From: Acinetobacter bereziniae LMG 1003 = CIP 70.12
Lineage (GTDB): Bacteria > Pseudomonadota > Gammaproteobacteria > Pseudomonadales > Moraxellaceae
Direction: 5' to 3'
DNA length: 64,000 bases
Assembly: GCF_000368925.1 (NCBI RefSeq)
Contig: NZ_KB849756.1
Coordinates: 12,822-76,821, forward strand
In this document: piece by piece, positions 9,084-18,532 of the stretch
Numbering within the stretch: position 1 is the first letter of the stretch
Layout: each line of letters starts with the position of its first letter
Notes under the pieces: generated by a model
What the model saw: the letters and a program-made list of their open reading frames with translations, nothing else
Database searches by the model: none
Told to the model about the DNA's origin: nothing
Program-made: the position numbers and the translations under genes

Positions 9084-10379
9084 TCACTCTGCCTTTTGTG
9101 GATTAAATAGTCTGTCTTTGATAAATAACAATGGAATTACCCCACAGATAAAGTAAGCGCCTGCCATGACCAATAGCCCTAAGCCAATCGAACCATTTTG
9201 TGACAGAAAACCAATCGTGAGTGGTGAAAAAATCGAAAGCACTTTACCAATGTTATATGCCCCGCCTACAGCAGAACCGCGGATGGAGGTAGGAAAACTT
9301 TCCGTCATATAAGTGGCATTAATGGCATACGGTATGCCGTATAAGAAACCAAAGAACAACATGAGCCATAGAATATTTGCTGGCGTATTCAGATAAACAA
9401 TCACGGGAATAAACAGCGCAGTACCAATTGTTCCAAATGCAAATACAGCACGGCGACCCAATTTATCGGCAATGATTCCTGCAATGATCTTAGCGAACAT
9501 CATGATTAAGAAAGTACCCACCATATACATGGCCATTTCTTTAAACTTGATTCCTAGATCTGACTCTAAATAGGCAGGCAACCAATTACTTACGCCGTAG
9601 TAGCCAAATTGCAAAGCACCTGTACTGAGAATCCACAACACAAACATAGTGCCATGTTTTTTATCACGTAAGATTTCCCAATATGGATTTTGACGTTTAA
9701 CCGCTTGTGTACTTTGAGGCGTAGCCAGCATTTTTAATTGGCGTGCTTTTTTCCATGACTCTGGCTCAGGAACAATAAAATGCATCAGTACAGATAATAT
9801 AATCGGTGTTATAGCGAGCCAGTAAAGAAAGCGCCAACCATGTTCTGGAATAATATGACCTGCCAATAATGTGGCAAGTAAAGAACCGAGGGTATAACCC
9901 GTCATCAGTGTTGCTAAAACAGTTGAACGGTGTTTAGTTGGCACCATCTCAGACATTAAAATATTGCAGGCAATATAGAGTGCCCCCAAGCCCATTGCTC
10001 CAACTGTTCTCAAGATGGCAAATTGCATATAAGAATGGGTAAAACCCAATGCACAGGTGAGTACTGAAGAAAAAGCGATGAAAAATACAATAATTCTGAC
10101 TCGACCAAACCGATCGCAAGCCCAACCGCCAATTAAACCGCCTACGGCTGAACCGAGTAGTGTTAAACTCCCCAATGTACCAGCTTGTACACCGGTCAGA
10201 TGAAATTCAGTTTTTAAACTGGTCAAACTCAAGGCTAAAAAGCCTAAATCTGCGCCGTCGAATAACAATGTAAAAAATGCAAATATAAATGCAGTAATCC
10301 AAATCTTCTTAGGCGTTTGAATGGCTTCCCCAGCATCCAATTGACCACCATTATTTTGTGTAACAGTTTCCGTTGTCAT
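9084..10379 (-). CDS. dcaK: MFS transporter of the dicarboxylate operon
   Basis: Twelve-helix MFS carrier of 431 residues, close to the aromatic-acid/diacid symporter group: LLFDGADLGFLALSL in helix 1 (acidic DGAD), GGWACDRFGRVR in loop 2-3 (the A motif) and ADKLGRRAVF in loop 8-9. Several upstream Met codons are in frame. GAGGA lies 7 nt before the ATG at 10379, so MTTETV is the chosen start and the 14 residues upstream are dropped. It sits between dcaA and dcaI, where an adipate importer is expected. It is paralogous to the carrier at 22312-23562, which also sits next to a DcaA-like dehydrogenase. The symbol is by position and analogy with ADP1. Confidence 0.8.
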   Translation of the reverse strand: MTTETVTQNNGGQLDAGEAIQTPKKIWITAFIFAFFTLLFDGADLGFLALSLTSLKTEFHLTGVQAGTLGSLTLLGSAVGGLIGGWACDRFGRVRIIVFFIAFSSVLTCALGFTHSYMQFAILRTVGAMGLGALYIACNILMSEMVPTKHRSTVLATLMTGYTLGSLLATLLAGHIIPEHGWRFLYWLAITPIILSVLMHFIVPEPESWKKARQLKMLATPQSTQAVKRQNPYWEILRDKKHGTMFVLWILSTGALQFGYYGVSNWLPAYLESDLGIKFKEMAMYMVGTFLIMMFAKIIAGIIADKLGRRAVFAFGTIGTALFIPVIVYLNTPANILWLMLFFGFLYGIPYAINATYMTESFPTSIRGSAVGGAYNIGKVLSIFSPLTIGFLSQNGSIGLGLLVMAGAYFICGVIPLLFIKDRLFNPQKAE

Positions 10380-10436
10380 GTCCATATCCTCAGAAAGAAT
10401 ATGAGGCATCCCCTGCCTCAAGCGATATATGCTTTA

Positions 10437-11591
10437 TTAAGTTGTTGCTTCCCGAATCATATTTTTTGCAATAATCAATTGTTGAACCTGCGTAGTTCCT
10501 TCATATAAACGGAATAAACGTACATCACGATAAAAACGTTCAATTGCGTATTCACTGATATAGCCCGCACCACCATGAATTTGCACACAGCGGTCTGCAA
10601 CTCGACCACACATTTCAGTGGCAAACATTTTGCTACAAGAGGCTTCTGTACTAATATTTTCACCTTGATCACGGCGGCGTGCAGCATCAAGGACCATGCA
10701 TTTCGCTGCATAAATTTCTGCTTTTGAATCTGCAAGCATGGCTTGAATCAATTGAAAGTTAGCAATGGGCTGACCAAATTGCTTGCGCTCAATGGCATAG
10801 TGCAATGCATCATTTAACATCCGTTCAGCGATGCCCACACTATAAGCACCAATATGTAAGCGCCCTTTGTCTAGGACTTTCATTGCAGTTTTAAAGCCTA
10901 TTCCTTCCACACCACCGATTAAAGCAGATGCGGGAACTCGACAATTTTCAAAAATTACATCACAAGTATGAGAACCTTTTTGTCCCATCTTTTGATCAAT
11001 TTTTCCTAAACTTATCCCAGGGGTATTGGCTTCGACTAAAAAAGCAGAAATGCCATTTGCACCTTTGATTTCGGGGTTTGTTCGCGCCATAACTGTAAAA
11101 GTTGAAGCATGAGGAGCATTGGTAATAAAGCGTTTTGTGCCATTGAGAATATAAAAATCACCCTCTTTAACTGCACTGGTTTTTAAAGAGGCTGCATCTG
11201 AACCTGCTTCAGGTTCGGTCAAACAAAACGAACCAATAATTTCTCCACTGGCGTAGCGAGGAAGGTATTTTTGTTTTTGCTCTTCTGTACCATCGATTAA
11301 AATAGCACTTGAACCGATGCCATTATTGGTACCAATGAGTGAGCGAAAAGCTGGAGAGGTTTGTCCAAGTGCAAATGCAACATTAACCTCTTCTTCCATG
11401 GTAATCCCTAAACCACCATATTGCTCTGGAATGGTGAGTCCAAATAAACCAAGCTCACGCATTTGTTGCACAATATCGTCTGGTATTTTGTCTTGCTCAG
11501 CCACTTCATGTTCACGTGGAATCAATTCATTATTTACAAAATCACCAATTGTCGTCAGTAATTGCTGCAACATCCCTTCATCACGAATCAT
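10437..11591 (-). CDS. dcaA: Acyl-CoA dehydrogenase of dicarboxylate beta-oxidation
   Basis: FAD enzyme of 384 residues that makes the 2,3-enoyl-CoA from a dicarboxylyl-CoA. The acyl-CoA dehydrogenase signatures are CLTEPEAGSDAASL near 125 and, at the C-terminus, CVQIHGGAGYISEYAIERFYRD. The catalytic base is Glu364 in LYEGTTQVQQ. It is the first gene of the leftward operon, divergent from the hydratase gene, with a perfect palindrome in the gap. It is strikingly similar to the enzyme at 21099-22250 (identical long stretches around EYAIERFYRDVRLF), so the two arose by duplication and probably split substrates by chain length. Confidence 0.86.
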   Translation of the reverse strand: MIRDEGMLQQLLTTIGDFVNNELIPREHEVAEQDKIPDDIVQQMRELGLFGLTIPEQYGGLGITMEEEVNVAFALGQTSPAFRSLIGTNNGIGSSAILIDGTEEQKQKYLPRYASGEIIGSFCLTEPEAGSDAASLKTSAVKEGDFYILNGTKRFITNAPHASTFTVMARTNPEIKGANGISAFLVEANTPGISLGKIDQKMGQKGSHTCDVIFENCRVPASALIGGVEGIGFKTAMKVLDKGRLHIGAYSVGIAERMLNDALHYAIERKQFGQPIANFQLIQAMLADSKAEIYAAKCMVLDAARRRDQGENISTEASCSKMFATEMCGRVADRCVQIHGGAGYISEYAIERFYRDVRLFRLYEGTTQVQQLIIAKNMIREATT

Positions 11592-11738
11592 CTATGATCT
11601 CCCTTCTTGTATCTATTTTCTGTGTGTACTGCCCAACAACGATGTCCTGCATTGGGACTGGATTTTTAATCTTATTGACTATGAATGTGTTTCATAATAA
11701 GAGACTAAAAATGAAAAATTCAAGCTTTTTTGAAAATT

Positions 11739-11757
11739 AATTTCGTTTAACGAAATT
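11739..11757. promoter_or_regulatory. IclR-type palindromic operator between the dca arms
   Basis: Perfect inverted repeat AATTTCGTT-T-AACGAAATT with 9-bp arms around one base, in the 314-bp gap between the divergent dcaA and dcaE genes. A weaker half-site ending TGCGAAA lies at 11885-11891, 14 bp before the dcaE ATG. It matches the family of sites at 16337, 19402, 20823, 20969 and 23697. IclR-family regulators commonly bind 15-bp palindromes of this geometry. Nothing else is seen in this gap. Confidence 0.68.
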
Positions 11758-11905
11758 TTATAATTGACGATTATTAAATATCAATTACTTAGCTAAATAG
11801 TCAGCCACTTAAATTTTCATAGAGACAAATAATACTTGAAATAAATTTCAAAATAAGCATTATTAAAGAAATATAGTTTTGATATGCGAAACAAGGAATT
11901 CATAA

Positions 11906-12694
11906 ATGAGTGAAATCACAGGGAACAATTTCATCGAAGTTGATTATGGTTTTCAAAATATAGCAATCGTTAAGATCAATCGTCCAGAAGCTAAAAATGC
12001 GCTGAACACTGAAGTGCGTAAACAACTGGCTCAAGTATTTACTGAATTAAGCTTCGACGATCAGATCCATGCAATTGTATTAACAGGCGGTGATGAGGTA
12101 TTTGCAGCGGGTGCTGACTTAAAAGAAATGGCAACGGCAACATCGACAGAAATGCTTTTGCGACATACAGAGCGCTATTGGAACGCCATTGCCCAATGTC
12201 CTAAAACTGTGATTGCTGCAGTAAATGGCTATGCATTAGGTGGTGGTTGTGAACTGGCAATGCATAGCGACATCATTATTGCAGGCAAAGGTGCAATTTT
12301 CGGGCAACCCGAAATTAAGGTGGGTTTGATGCCAGGCGCTGGTGGTACACAACGCTTATTCCGTGCTGTAGGTAAGTTTCATGCGATGCGAATGATTATG
12401 ACGGGTGCAATGGTAAAGGCGGAAGAAGCTTATATCATTGGATTGGTTTCTCAAGTGACTGAAGATGATCAAACCATTCCCACTGCGATTCAAATGGCTC
12501 AAAGTCTCGCAAAAATGCCACCAATTGCCCTGCAGCAAATTAAAGAAGTTGCATTGATGAGCGAAGATGTTCCTTTAAATGCAGGGCTATGCTTAGAGCG
12601 CAAATCGTTCCAATTGCTGTTTTCAACTGAAGATAAAAACGAAGGTATTCAAGCTTTTATTGAAAAGCGTAAACCATCATACCAAGGCAAATAA
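11906..12694 (+). CDS. dcaE: Enoyl-CoA hydratase of dicarboxylate beta-oxidation
   Basis: Crotonase-fold hydratase of 262 residues. Both catalytic glutamates are present: one in GGGCELAMHSDI near residue 117, the second in FGQPEIKVGLMPGAGGTQRL near 137. It adds water to the 2,3-enoyl-CoA made by DcaA to give a 3-hydroxyacyl-CoA. The start codon follows ACAAGGAATTC, a good ribosome site. It is first of four rightward genes (hydratase, SDR, hydroxyacyl-CoA dehydrogenase, thiolase), separated by gaps of 29, 57 and 14 bp, consistent with a single transcript ending at the hairpin at 16299. Confidence 0.86.
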   Translation: MSEITGNNFIEVDYGFQNIAIVKINRPEAKNALNTEVRKQLAQVFTELSFDDQIHAIVLTGGDEVFAAGADLKEMATATSTEMLLRHTERYWNAIAQCPKTVIAAVNGYALGGGCELAMHSDIIIAGKGAIFGQPEIKVGLMPGAGGTQRLFRAVGKFHAMRMIMTGAMVKAEEAYIIGLVSQVTEDDQTIPTAIQMAQSLAKMPPIALQQIKEVALMSEDVPLNAGLCLERKSFQLLFSTEDKNEGIQAFIEKRKPSYQGK

Positions 12695-12723
12695 CCTTCA
12701 CCGATCAACAACGTGGAATAAAA

Positions 12724-13485
12724 ATGGCAAGAAAAGTATTGATTAGCGCGGGCGGTGCTGGAATTGGGCGTCATATTGCAGAAGCATTTTTAAATCAACA
12801 AGATGATGTCTATGTTTGTGATATGAATGCAGACAGCTTAACTCAATTTCAGCAAGCGTATCCTAGCCTTCATATTTATCAGTGTGATCTATCGAAACAT
12901 GATCAAATCAAAAACATGTTCAATGATGCGACAGAAAAACTGGGACATATCGACATATTGGTTAACAATACTGGGATTTCGGGTCCAACTGTAGCAGCAG
13001 AAGAACTGAGTTTTAATGATTGGAATACTGTATTGAACCTAAATTTAACCAGTACTTTTCTGCTTACCCAATTTGCTATCCCACTTTTAAAATGTTCTGA
13101 ATCTGGTGTCATTATTAATATGTCTTCCATCGCTGGACGTTTAGGCTATCCCTATCGGTTAGCCTATTCAACATCAAAATGGGGACTGATTGGCTTTACC
13201 AAGACATTGTCAATGGAACTTGGTCCAGACAATATTCGGGTAAATGCCATACTTCCTGGTGCAGTCGATGGTGAGCGCGTTGAACGTGTGCTGCAAGCAC
13301 GTGCGGATTTGACCAATAGCACCTTAGATGCTGTCACTCAAAATGCACTCAAAAACCAATCACTCAAATATTTTGTCAATCCTAAACACATTGCTGACTT
13401 ATGCCTATTTTTAGCTTCAGAGAGTGGTCGTTCGATTTCAGGACAAATTTTACCCATAGATGGTGACAAACAATGTCTGAGTTAA
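12724..13485 (+). CDS. Short-chain dehydrogenase/reductase in the dca operon
   Basis: NAD(P)-dependent SDR of 253 residues. The cofactor loop is a variant, SAGGAGIGRHIA at residues 8-19, instead of TGxxxGIG. The NN(T)G motif is at 81-84. Catalytic Ser135, Tyr148 and Lys152 (YSTSK) are all present. The C-terminus has GQILPIDGDKQ. It sits between the hydratase and the long 3-hydroxyacyl-CoA dehydrogenase. Since a hydroxyacyl-CoA dehydrogenase is already present, this SDR may be a second 3-hydroxyacyl-CoA oxidoreductase or may open the pathway to a hydroxy-diacid. It corresponds by position to an extra gene I believe exists in the ADP1 dca cluster, but I do not assign a symbol. Confidence 0.8.
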   Translation: MARKVLISAGGAGIGRHIAEAFLNQQDDVYVCDMNADSLTQFQQAYPSLHIYQCDLSKHDQIKNMFNDATEKLGHIDILVNNTGISGPTVAAEELSFNDWNTVLNLNLTSTFLLTQFAIPLLKCSESGVIINMSSIAGRLGYPYRLAYSTSKWGLIGFTKTLSMELGPDNIRVNAILPGAVDGERVERVLQARADLTNSTLDAVTQNALKNQSLKYFVNPKHIADLCLFLASESGRSISGQILPIDGDKQCLS

Positions 13486-13542
13486 AAACTCAAATTTCAC
13501 GCGCTTTATTTTTGAATATAGACCAGTTATCAGGATGATCAC

Positions 13543-15066
13543 ATGACTTATGATATTAAAAGCTTGGCTGTAATCGGTGTGGGCATTATGGGCAGTGGTA
13601 TTGCTCAAATCGCAGCACAATCAGGTCATAGAACATATTTATATGACACAAAAGATGGCGCTGCACTACAGGCTAAAGAAAAGCTTGCAGCAACATTTCA
13701 AAAATTAGTCGAAAAAAATAAAATCACTGTTGAACAAGCTGAAAGTGCCAACCAACATTTAATTGTTGCGCAACAACTTGAAGACTTAAAATCTTGCGAT
13801 CTTATTGTAGAAGCGATCGTTGAGCGTCTAGACATTAAACAAGGTTTAATGCAGCAACTTGAACAAATCGTTTCAGATACAACCATATTAGCTTCAAATA
13901 CCTCATCGCTGTCTATCACGGCAATTGCTGCAAACTGTAAACTGCCTGAACGTGTTGTCGGCTTTCATTTCTTTAATCCTGTTCCACTGATGAAAGTTGT
14001 CGAAGTTATCCAAGGGTTAAAAACAGATCAACAGATCATTGAAACACTTTGCCAGTTGTCTCATGCATTTGGTCATCGCCCTGTAATTGCCAAAGATACT
14101 CCGGGATTTATCATTAACCATGCTGGGCGAGCATATGGAACAGAAGCATTAAAAATTTTAAATGAAAATGTTTCAGATATTAGTGAAATTGACCGCATTT
14201 TACGAGATGGTGTGGGTTTCAGAATGGGTCCCTTCGAGCTCATGGATTTAACTGGGCTTGATGTATCACATCCAGTAATGGAATCGATTTACCATCAATA
14301 TTACGAAGAAGCACGCTATAAACCCAATCCTTTAACCAAACAAATGCTCGAAGCTAAACAACTTGGGCGAAAAGTCAAACAAGGTTTTTATAGTTATGCA
14401 ATAGGTAGCAAAAGCGGTGAAAAACCAGCACAGTATGTCGAAGCATTAACAAAGTATCCGAGCGTATGGATTGCAGCAGACTTTGCTGAGGATAAACAAC
14501 GCATCGAGGATTATCTCATCCAGCACAATATTTCTTTGGATACGGGCGAACATCCGCAGGCGGAAAGTTTATGTCTAGTGGCTTGTTATGGTGAAGATAC
14601 CACACAAACAATCAAACGGCTTCACTTAAACCCAGAGCATACCGTGGCAATCGACCTGCTATATGGTATCGAAAAACATCGAACACTGATGCCATCGCTA
14701 CGAACAACATCTGAGTACCGTCAAGCTGCCCATTCCATCTTTAACTTAGATGGCGCAATGGTCAGTATGATCAATGAAAGTATTGGTTTTGTTGCACAAC
14801 GTGTTTTAGCCATGGTGATCAATCTGGGTTGTGATATTGCCCAGCAAAATATCGCATCAGTTGATGATATTAATGCTGCTGTTCGTTTAGGGCTCGGGTA
14901 TCCATTTGGTCCAATTGAATGGGGTGATCAGATCGGAAGCGATAAAATCTTACTGATCCTCAACCGTATATCTGCCTTGACCTATGACCCACGTTATCGC
15001 CCTAGCCCATGGCTACAACGTCGTGTCGCATTAAACTTACCACTAACTTTTAATTCTGAATATTGA
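13543..15066 (+). CDS. dcaH: 3-hydroxyacyl-CoA dehydrogenase (PaaH/DcaH type)
   Basis: NAD-dependent enzyme of 507 residues that oxidises 3-hydroxyadipyl-CoA-like substrates to the 3-oxoacyl-CoA. The N-terminal Rossmann domain has VIGVGIMGSGIAQIA at residues 10-24. The catalytic His-Glu region is in RVVGFHFFNPVPLMKVVEVI near 140. The protein carries two 3HCDH C-terminal domains (about 185-285 and 405-500), the length class of PaaH rather than of short FadB2. Its stop overlaps the Shine-Dalgarno region of the thiolase. Substrate by context; the family also acts in phenylacetate degradation, but no other paa gene except the isolated PaaG-like gene is here. Confidence 0.86.
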   Translation: MTYDIKSLAVIGVGIMGSGIAQIAAQSGHRTYLYDTKDGAALQAKEKLAATFQKLVEKNKITVEQAESANQHLIVAQQLEDLKSCDLIVEAIVERLDIKQGLMQQLEQIVSDTTILASNTSSLSITAIAANCKLPERVVGFHFFNPVPLMKVVEVIQGLKTDQQIIETLCQLSHAFGHRPVIAKDTPGFIINHAGRAYGTEALKILNENVSDISEIDRILRDGVGFRMGPFELMDLTGLDVSHPVMESIYHQYYEEARYKPNPLTKQMLEAKQLGRKVKQGFYSYAIGSKSGEKPAQYVEALTKYPSVWIAADFAEDKQRIEDYLIQHNISLDTGEHPQAESLCLVACYGEDTTQTIKRLHLNPEHTVAIDLLYGIEKHRTLMPSLRTTSEYRQAAHSIFNLDGAMVSMINESIGFVAQRVLAMVINLGCDIAQQNIASVDDINAAVRLGLGYPFGPIEWGDQIGSDKILLILNRISALTYDPRYRPSPWLQRRVALNLPLTFNSEY

Positions 15067-15080
15067 AAAGGAAATTCTCT

Positions 15081-16286
15081 ATGTTAAATGCTTATATTTA
15101 TGACGGTCTACGTAGTCCAATTGGTCGACATGCAGGCGAACTTGCATCAGTGCGCCCCGATGATCTTGTTGCGATGGTTATGCAAAAACTTCTAGAAAAA
15201 ACAGGTGTGCCTGGTGCAGACATAGAAGATGTCATTTTAGGAGATACCAATCAAGGTGGTGAAGACAGCCGCAATGTTGCCCGGAATGCCCTATTGCTTG
15301 CAGGTTTACCTGTAACGGTTGCTGGACAAACAGTCAACCGCTTATGTGCCAGTGGTTTAGGTGCTGTGATTGATTCAGCACGTGCGATTACCTGTGGTGA
15401 AGGTGACTTATATATTGCTGGAGGTGTAGAAAGTATGTCTCGTGCGCCTTTTGTGATGGCAAAAGCTGAAAGTGCTTATAGTCGTGATGTAAATATCTAC
15501 GATACCACCATCGGTTCACGGTTCCCCAATAAAAAGCTGATTGCACAATATGGCGGACATTCTATGCCTGAAACGGGCGATAATGTTGCAGTTGAATTTG
15601 GCATTACTAGAGAACAGGCAGATCTATTTGCTGCTCAATCACAGGCAAAATATCAACAAGCCAAGCAAGATGGCTTTTTCAATGACGAAATTACTCCCAT
15701 CGAAGTTTTTCAAGGAAAAAAATTACCTCCAAAATTGGTCATAGAGGATGAACACCCACGCCCGAGTTCTACAGTAGAAGCTTTAAGCAAGTTAAAACCG
15801 CTATTTGAAGGTGGTGTAGTCACAGCGGGTAATGCCTCGGGCATCAATGATGGTGCAGCAGCACTTCTTATAGGTTCAGAACTCGCTGGTCAAAAATATG
15901 GCTTAAAACCAATGGCTAAAATTTTATCCGCGGCAGCGGCAGGCATTGAGCCACGTATTATGGGCGCTGGTCCAATTGAAGCCATCAAAAAAGCTGTAGC
16001 ACGTGCAGGTCTTCGTTTAGATGATATGGATATTATTGAAATCAATGAAGCTTTTGCTTCTCAAGTCTTATCTTGCTTAAAAGGTTTAGATATTGATTTT
16101 AATGACCCACGTGTGAACCCAAATGGCGGTGCAATTGCGATTGGTCATCCTTTGGGTGCTTCTGGTGCACGTCTCGCACTGACAGTGTCACGAGAACTGA
16201 TTCGCCGTAATAAAAAATATGCGGTGGTGAGTCTATGTATTGGAGTGGGACAAGGCTTAGCAATGGTGATTGAAAACGTTGCTTAA
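15081..16286 (+). CDS. dcaF: 3-oxoadipyl-CoA thiolase
   Basis: Thiolase of 401 residues, the exact length class of PcaF/PaaJ/DcaF. The nucleophile is Cys89 in NRLCASGLGAV. The His of GGAIAIGHPLGASGARL near 355 and the Cys of SLCIGVGQG near 385 complete the active site. It cleaves 3-oxoadipyl-CoA with CoA to acetyl-CoA plus succinyl-CoA, the last step of both adipate beta-oxidation and the beta-ketoadipate pathway. The frame can start at a TTG at 15063 that overlaps the previous stop, but AAAAGGAAA about 8 nt before the ATG at 15081 sets the start there. The succinyl-CoA formed can feed DcaIJ as CoA donor. Confidence 0.88.
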   Translation: MLNAYIYDGLRSPIGRHAGELASVRPDDLVAMVMQKLLEKTGVPGADIEDVILGDTNQGGEDSRNVARNALLLAGLPVTVAGQTVNRLCASGLGAVIDSARAITCGEGDLYIAGGVESMSRAPFVMAKAESAYSRDVNIYDTTIGSRFPNKKLIAQYGGHSMPETGDNVAVEFGITREQADLFAAQSQAKYQQAKQDGFFNDEITPIEVFQGKKLPPKLVIEDEHPRPSSTVEALSKLKPLFEGGVVTAGNASGINDGAAALLIGSELAGQKYGLKPMAKILSAAAAGIEPRIMGAGPIEAIKKAVARAGLRLDDMDIIEINEAFASQVLSCLKGLDIDFNDPRVNPNGGAIAIGHPLGASGARLALTVSRELIRRNKKYAVVSLCIGVGQGLAMVIENVA

Positions 16287-16298
16287 GCATTAACGATT

Positions 16299-16340
16299 AT
16301 CCATTCATCACAACAGCGCAGTGATGAATGGATTTATTTT
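16299..16340 (+). terminator. Terminator hairpin of the dca right operon
   Basis: 13-bp perfect stem beginning ATCCATTCATCAC with a 9-nt loop, followed by TTATTTT. It ends the hydratase-to-thiolase operon. The T-rich tail runs directly into the operator of the next gene. Confidence 0.72.
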
Positions 16341-16351
16341 GCATAGCGAAA
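16337..16351. promoter_or_regulatory. IclR-type operator upstream of the first IclR gene
   Basis: TTTTGCA-T-AGCGAAA, a near-palindrome of the same 15-bp type as at 19402. It lies 40 bp before the chosen start of the IclR gene, so it would allow autoregulation. Confidence 0.6.
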
Positions 16352-16391
16352 TATAATGGATAAACTGTTGTTTATTATATTTGAGTATCGA

Positions 16392-17234
16392 ATGTCTCAG
16401 AATTCAGAACCTGAACAAACTATAAATTTTGATGAGATACGTCTAGATCCTATTTCTCATATTCATCGTGAAAATAACCCACAATTTATTGCATCTTTGG
16501 CACGCGGTTTAGAGTTGTTACGTTGTTTTTCGGCTAACCATCAAGTGTTAGGTAACCAAGAGTTGGCAAAAATGACCGGTTTACCCAAACCGACGATTGC
16601 ACGGATTACCAATACGCTTGTGTCTCTAGGTTATTTAAAACAACTGCCCAACTCAACTAAATACACTTTAGACATTGGTGTCTTGTCTTTGGGTTATGCT
16701 GCCTTGTCCAATATTTCGATTCGTAATATTGCGCATCGTTATATGGAAGAGTTGAGTCAATACGTTCAAGCACCTGTTGCAATGGCGACACGTGATCGTT
16801 TAAACATGGTTTATATTGATGTGGTACAAATTGAAACAGCGTTAAATATGCGCCGTCCGATTGGTTCAACCTTGCCCCTCCACAGCAGTTCTATGGGAAG
16901 AGCCTGTTTAGCGGCAACACCTGAACGTGAACGTAATTTCTTACTCGATGCGCTGAAACAAAAAAATCCTGAAAACTGGCCTGCAATTAAACGCTCTCTT
17001 GAACGTGCTTTTCGAGATTACCAAGATTATGGATATTGTCTTTCTTTAGGTGAATGGCATAAAGAAGTCAATTCTGTTGCTGTGCCTTTAGTGAGTTCTC
17101 AACATGGTCTTTATGTCTTTAACTGTGGCGCACCTAGTTTTCATTTAAATCCGGAAAAACTTGAAGGTGAAATTGGACCTCATTTAATTCATATGGTGCA
17201 TAACATTCAAGATGCATTGAATGAAACACACTGA
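16392..17234 (+). CDS. IclR family regulator (dca locus)
   Basis: IclR-type regulator of 280 residues. The N-terminal winged helix has GNQELAKMTGLPKPTIARITNTLVSLGYL, and the rest is the effector-binding domain (SSMGRACLAATPERERN, CLSLGEWHKEVNSVAVPLV). PcaU and PobR of the same family bind aromatic acids; here a diacid or its CoA ester is likely (inference). The frame opens at 16356, but that would place the start 4 bp from the operator. The Met at 16392 gives a length equal to the paralogue at 18533-19378. The recognition helices of the two are nearly the same, so they may share operators. It probably corresponds to the dca regulator of ADP1. Confidence 0.84.
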   Translation: MSQNSEPEQTINFDEIRLDPISHIHRENNPQFIASLARGLELLRCFSANHQVLGNQELAKMTGLPKPTIARITNTLVSLGYLKQLPNSTKYTLDIGVLSLGYAALSNISIRNIAHRYMEELSQYVQAPVAMATRDRLNMVYIDVVQIETALNMRRPIGSTLPLHSSSMGRACLAATPERERNFLLDALKQKNPENWPAIKRSLERAFRDYQDYGYCLSLGEWHKEVNSVAVPLVSSQHGLYVFNCGAPSFHLNPEKLEGEIGPHLIHMVHNIQDALNETH

Positions 17235-17305
17235 TCAGCTGATTTGAAAGAAGTTCAGAGATCATATGAATAAATGATTCAATTTCATGCTAGCAAACAA
17301 AAGGC

Positions 17306-18475
17306 ATGATGAAAAACACACTCTATACCCCGACCATTATTTTAATGGCAATTGCAGCAGGCATCTGTACGGGCGGGAATTACTTTAGCCAACCACTGAT
17401 TCACTCAATGAGTTTGAGTTTAAATATATCGGATACCACAACAGCGTGGGTGCCAACTTTGGCGCAAATTACTTATGCTTGTGGCTTGCTGTTTTTGATG
17501 CCTTTAGGTGATATTCTTGAAAAGCGTAAGCTGCTTTTTATCTTTATGTTACTGGCTGCATTCGGACTGATTATCAGTGGCTTTTCTCACAATATTTATC
17601 TGTTGATGTTTGGCACAATCATTACAGGGCTATTCTCGAGTTCAGCCCAACTATTGTTACCGCTTGCAGCGAGTCTGGCTCCTGTTCAGCAAAGCGGGCG
17701 TGTTGTGGGATTTTTACTCAGTGGTTTGATGATGGGCGTGTTATTGGCACGTTCAATTTCTGGACTGATCTCAACACTCTTTGCATGGCATGTGATCTAT
17801 TTGATCAGTGGTTTTTTACTCTTAATTATTGCAATTATTTTGTATCGCAATATTGGTCGATTCCCTCCAACTCAATCGGAAAACTATGTAAAAACCATTC
17901 ATTCCTTGCCAAAGATCTTTTTTCAGAATCGTCGACTAAGAATAAGAACCTATATTGGTGGATTAACTTTTGCCTGTGTCAGTTTGACCTTTACCACAAT
18001 GTCACTATTGCTGGCTCCAGCACCATATTTTTTGAGTGATTTCACGATTGGATTATTTGGTTTTGTTGGTATTTTAGGCACATTTGTGGCGAATTTCTCA
18101 GGTAAATTCATTGATCAAGGCTACATTCATAAAATATCAATCACTTGTGGTTTCGGGCTAATCTTCAGTTGGTTATTATTTTTATTATTGGATTATCATT
18201 TCATCTTTTATATTTTTGCCCTACTCATCCTTTATGCATCTCTTTCTGCTGTTCATGTCACCAATCAAAGCATTGTGTTTAAACTCAACCAAGAGTTACG
18301 ATCACGTTTTAATGCAATCTATATGACGGGATATTTTGCAGGCGGTGCATTGGGTACGACGACAGGCAGTTATGCTTGGAAACATTTTGGCTGGATAGGT
18401 GTGTGTAGCTTAGGCTTGGTATTCGCCATTTTATGTTTATATTGTTGTATTTCAGATGCAAAAAAACCAGCATAA
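17306..18475 (+). CDS. MFS transporter, paralogue of the dca-operon carrier
   Basis: Twelve-helix MFS protein of 389 residues with the A motif GDILEKRKLL and a C-terminal MTGYFAGGALGTTTGSYAWKHFGW. It follows the same plan as the carrier at 5131-6339 (TLYFGGAALGSFVAVYAWKHWGW), so the two flank the dca locus as duplicates. Two ATG codons lie side by side (17306 and 17309); AAAAGG is better spaced from the second. It stands alone between the two IclR genes and ends in a strong terminator that overlaps its stop codon. No operator palindrome was seen in front of it, so its membership in the regulon is unproven. The substrate is probably a carboxylic acid by context only. Confidence 0.8.
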   Translation: MMKNTLYTPTIILMAIAAGICTGGNYFSQPLIHSMSLSLNISDTTTAWVPTLAQITYACGLLFLMPLGDILEKRKLLFIFMLLAAFGLIISGFSHNIYLLMFGTIITGLFSSSAQLLLPLAASLAPVQQSGRVVGFLLSGLMMGVLLARSISGLISTLFAWHVIYLISGFLLLIIAIILYRNIGRFPPTQSENYVKTIHSLPKIFFQNRRLRIRTYIGGLTFACVSLTFTTMSLLLAPAPYFLSDFTIGLFGFVGILGTFVANFSGKFIDQGYIHKISITCGFGLIFSWLLFLLLDYHFIFYIFALLILYASLSAVHVTNQSIVFKLNQELRSRFNAIYMTGYFAGGALGTTTGSYAWKHFGWIGVCSLGLVFAILCLYCCISDAKKPA

Positions 18476-18492
18476 TTTATGCTGGTTTTTTT
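18460..18492. terminator. Bidirectional intrinsic terminator
   Basis: A-run, stem CCAGCATAA/TTATGCTGG with almost no loop, then seven T. It overlaps the stop codon of the MFS gene and serves the convergent IclR gene from the other side. Confidence 0.8.
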
Positions 18493-18532
18493 AAATTTGT
18501 CTCAATCAAGAAATCAACTATACACGCTGTAT

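Noticed and set aside
16356..16391. Upstream start of the first IclR gene
   Set aside because: It would leave only 4 bp after the operator and makes the protein longer than its paralogue; no ribosome site.
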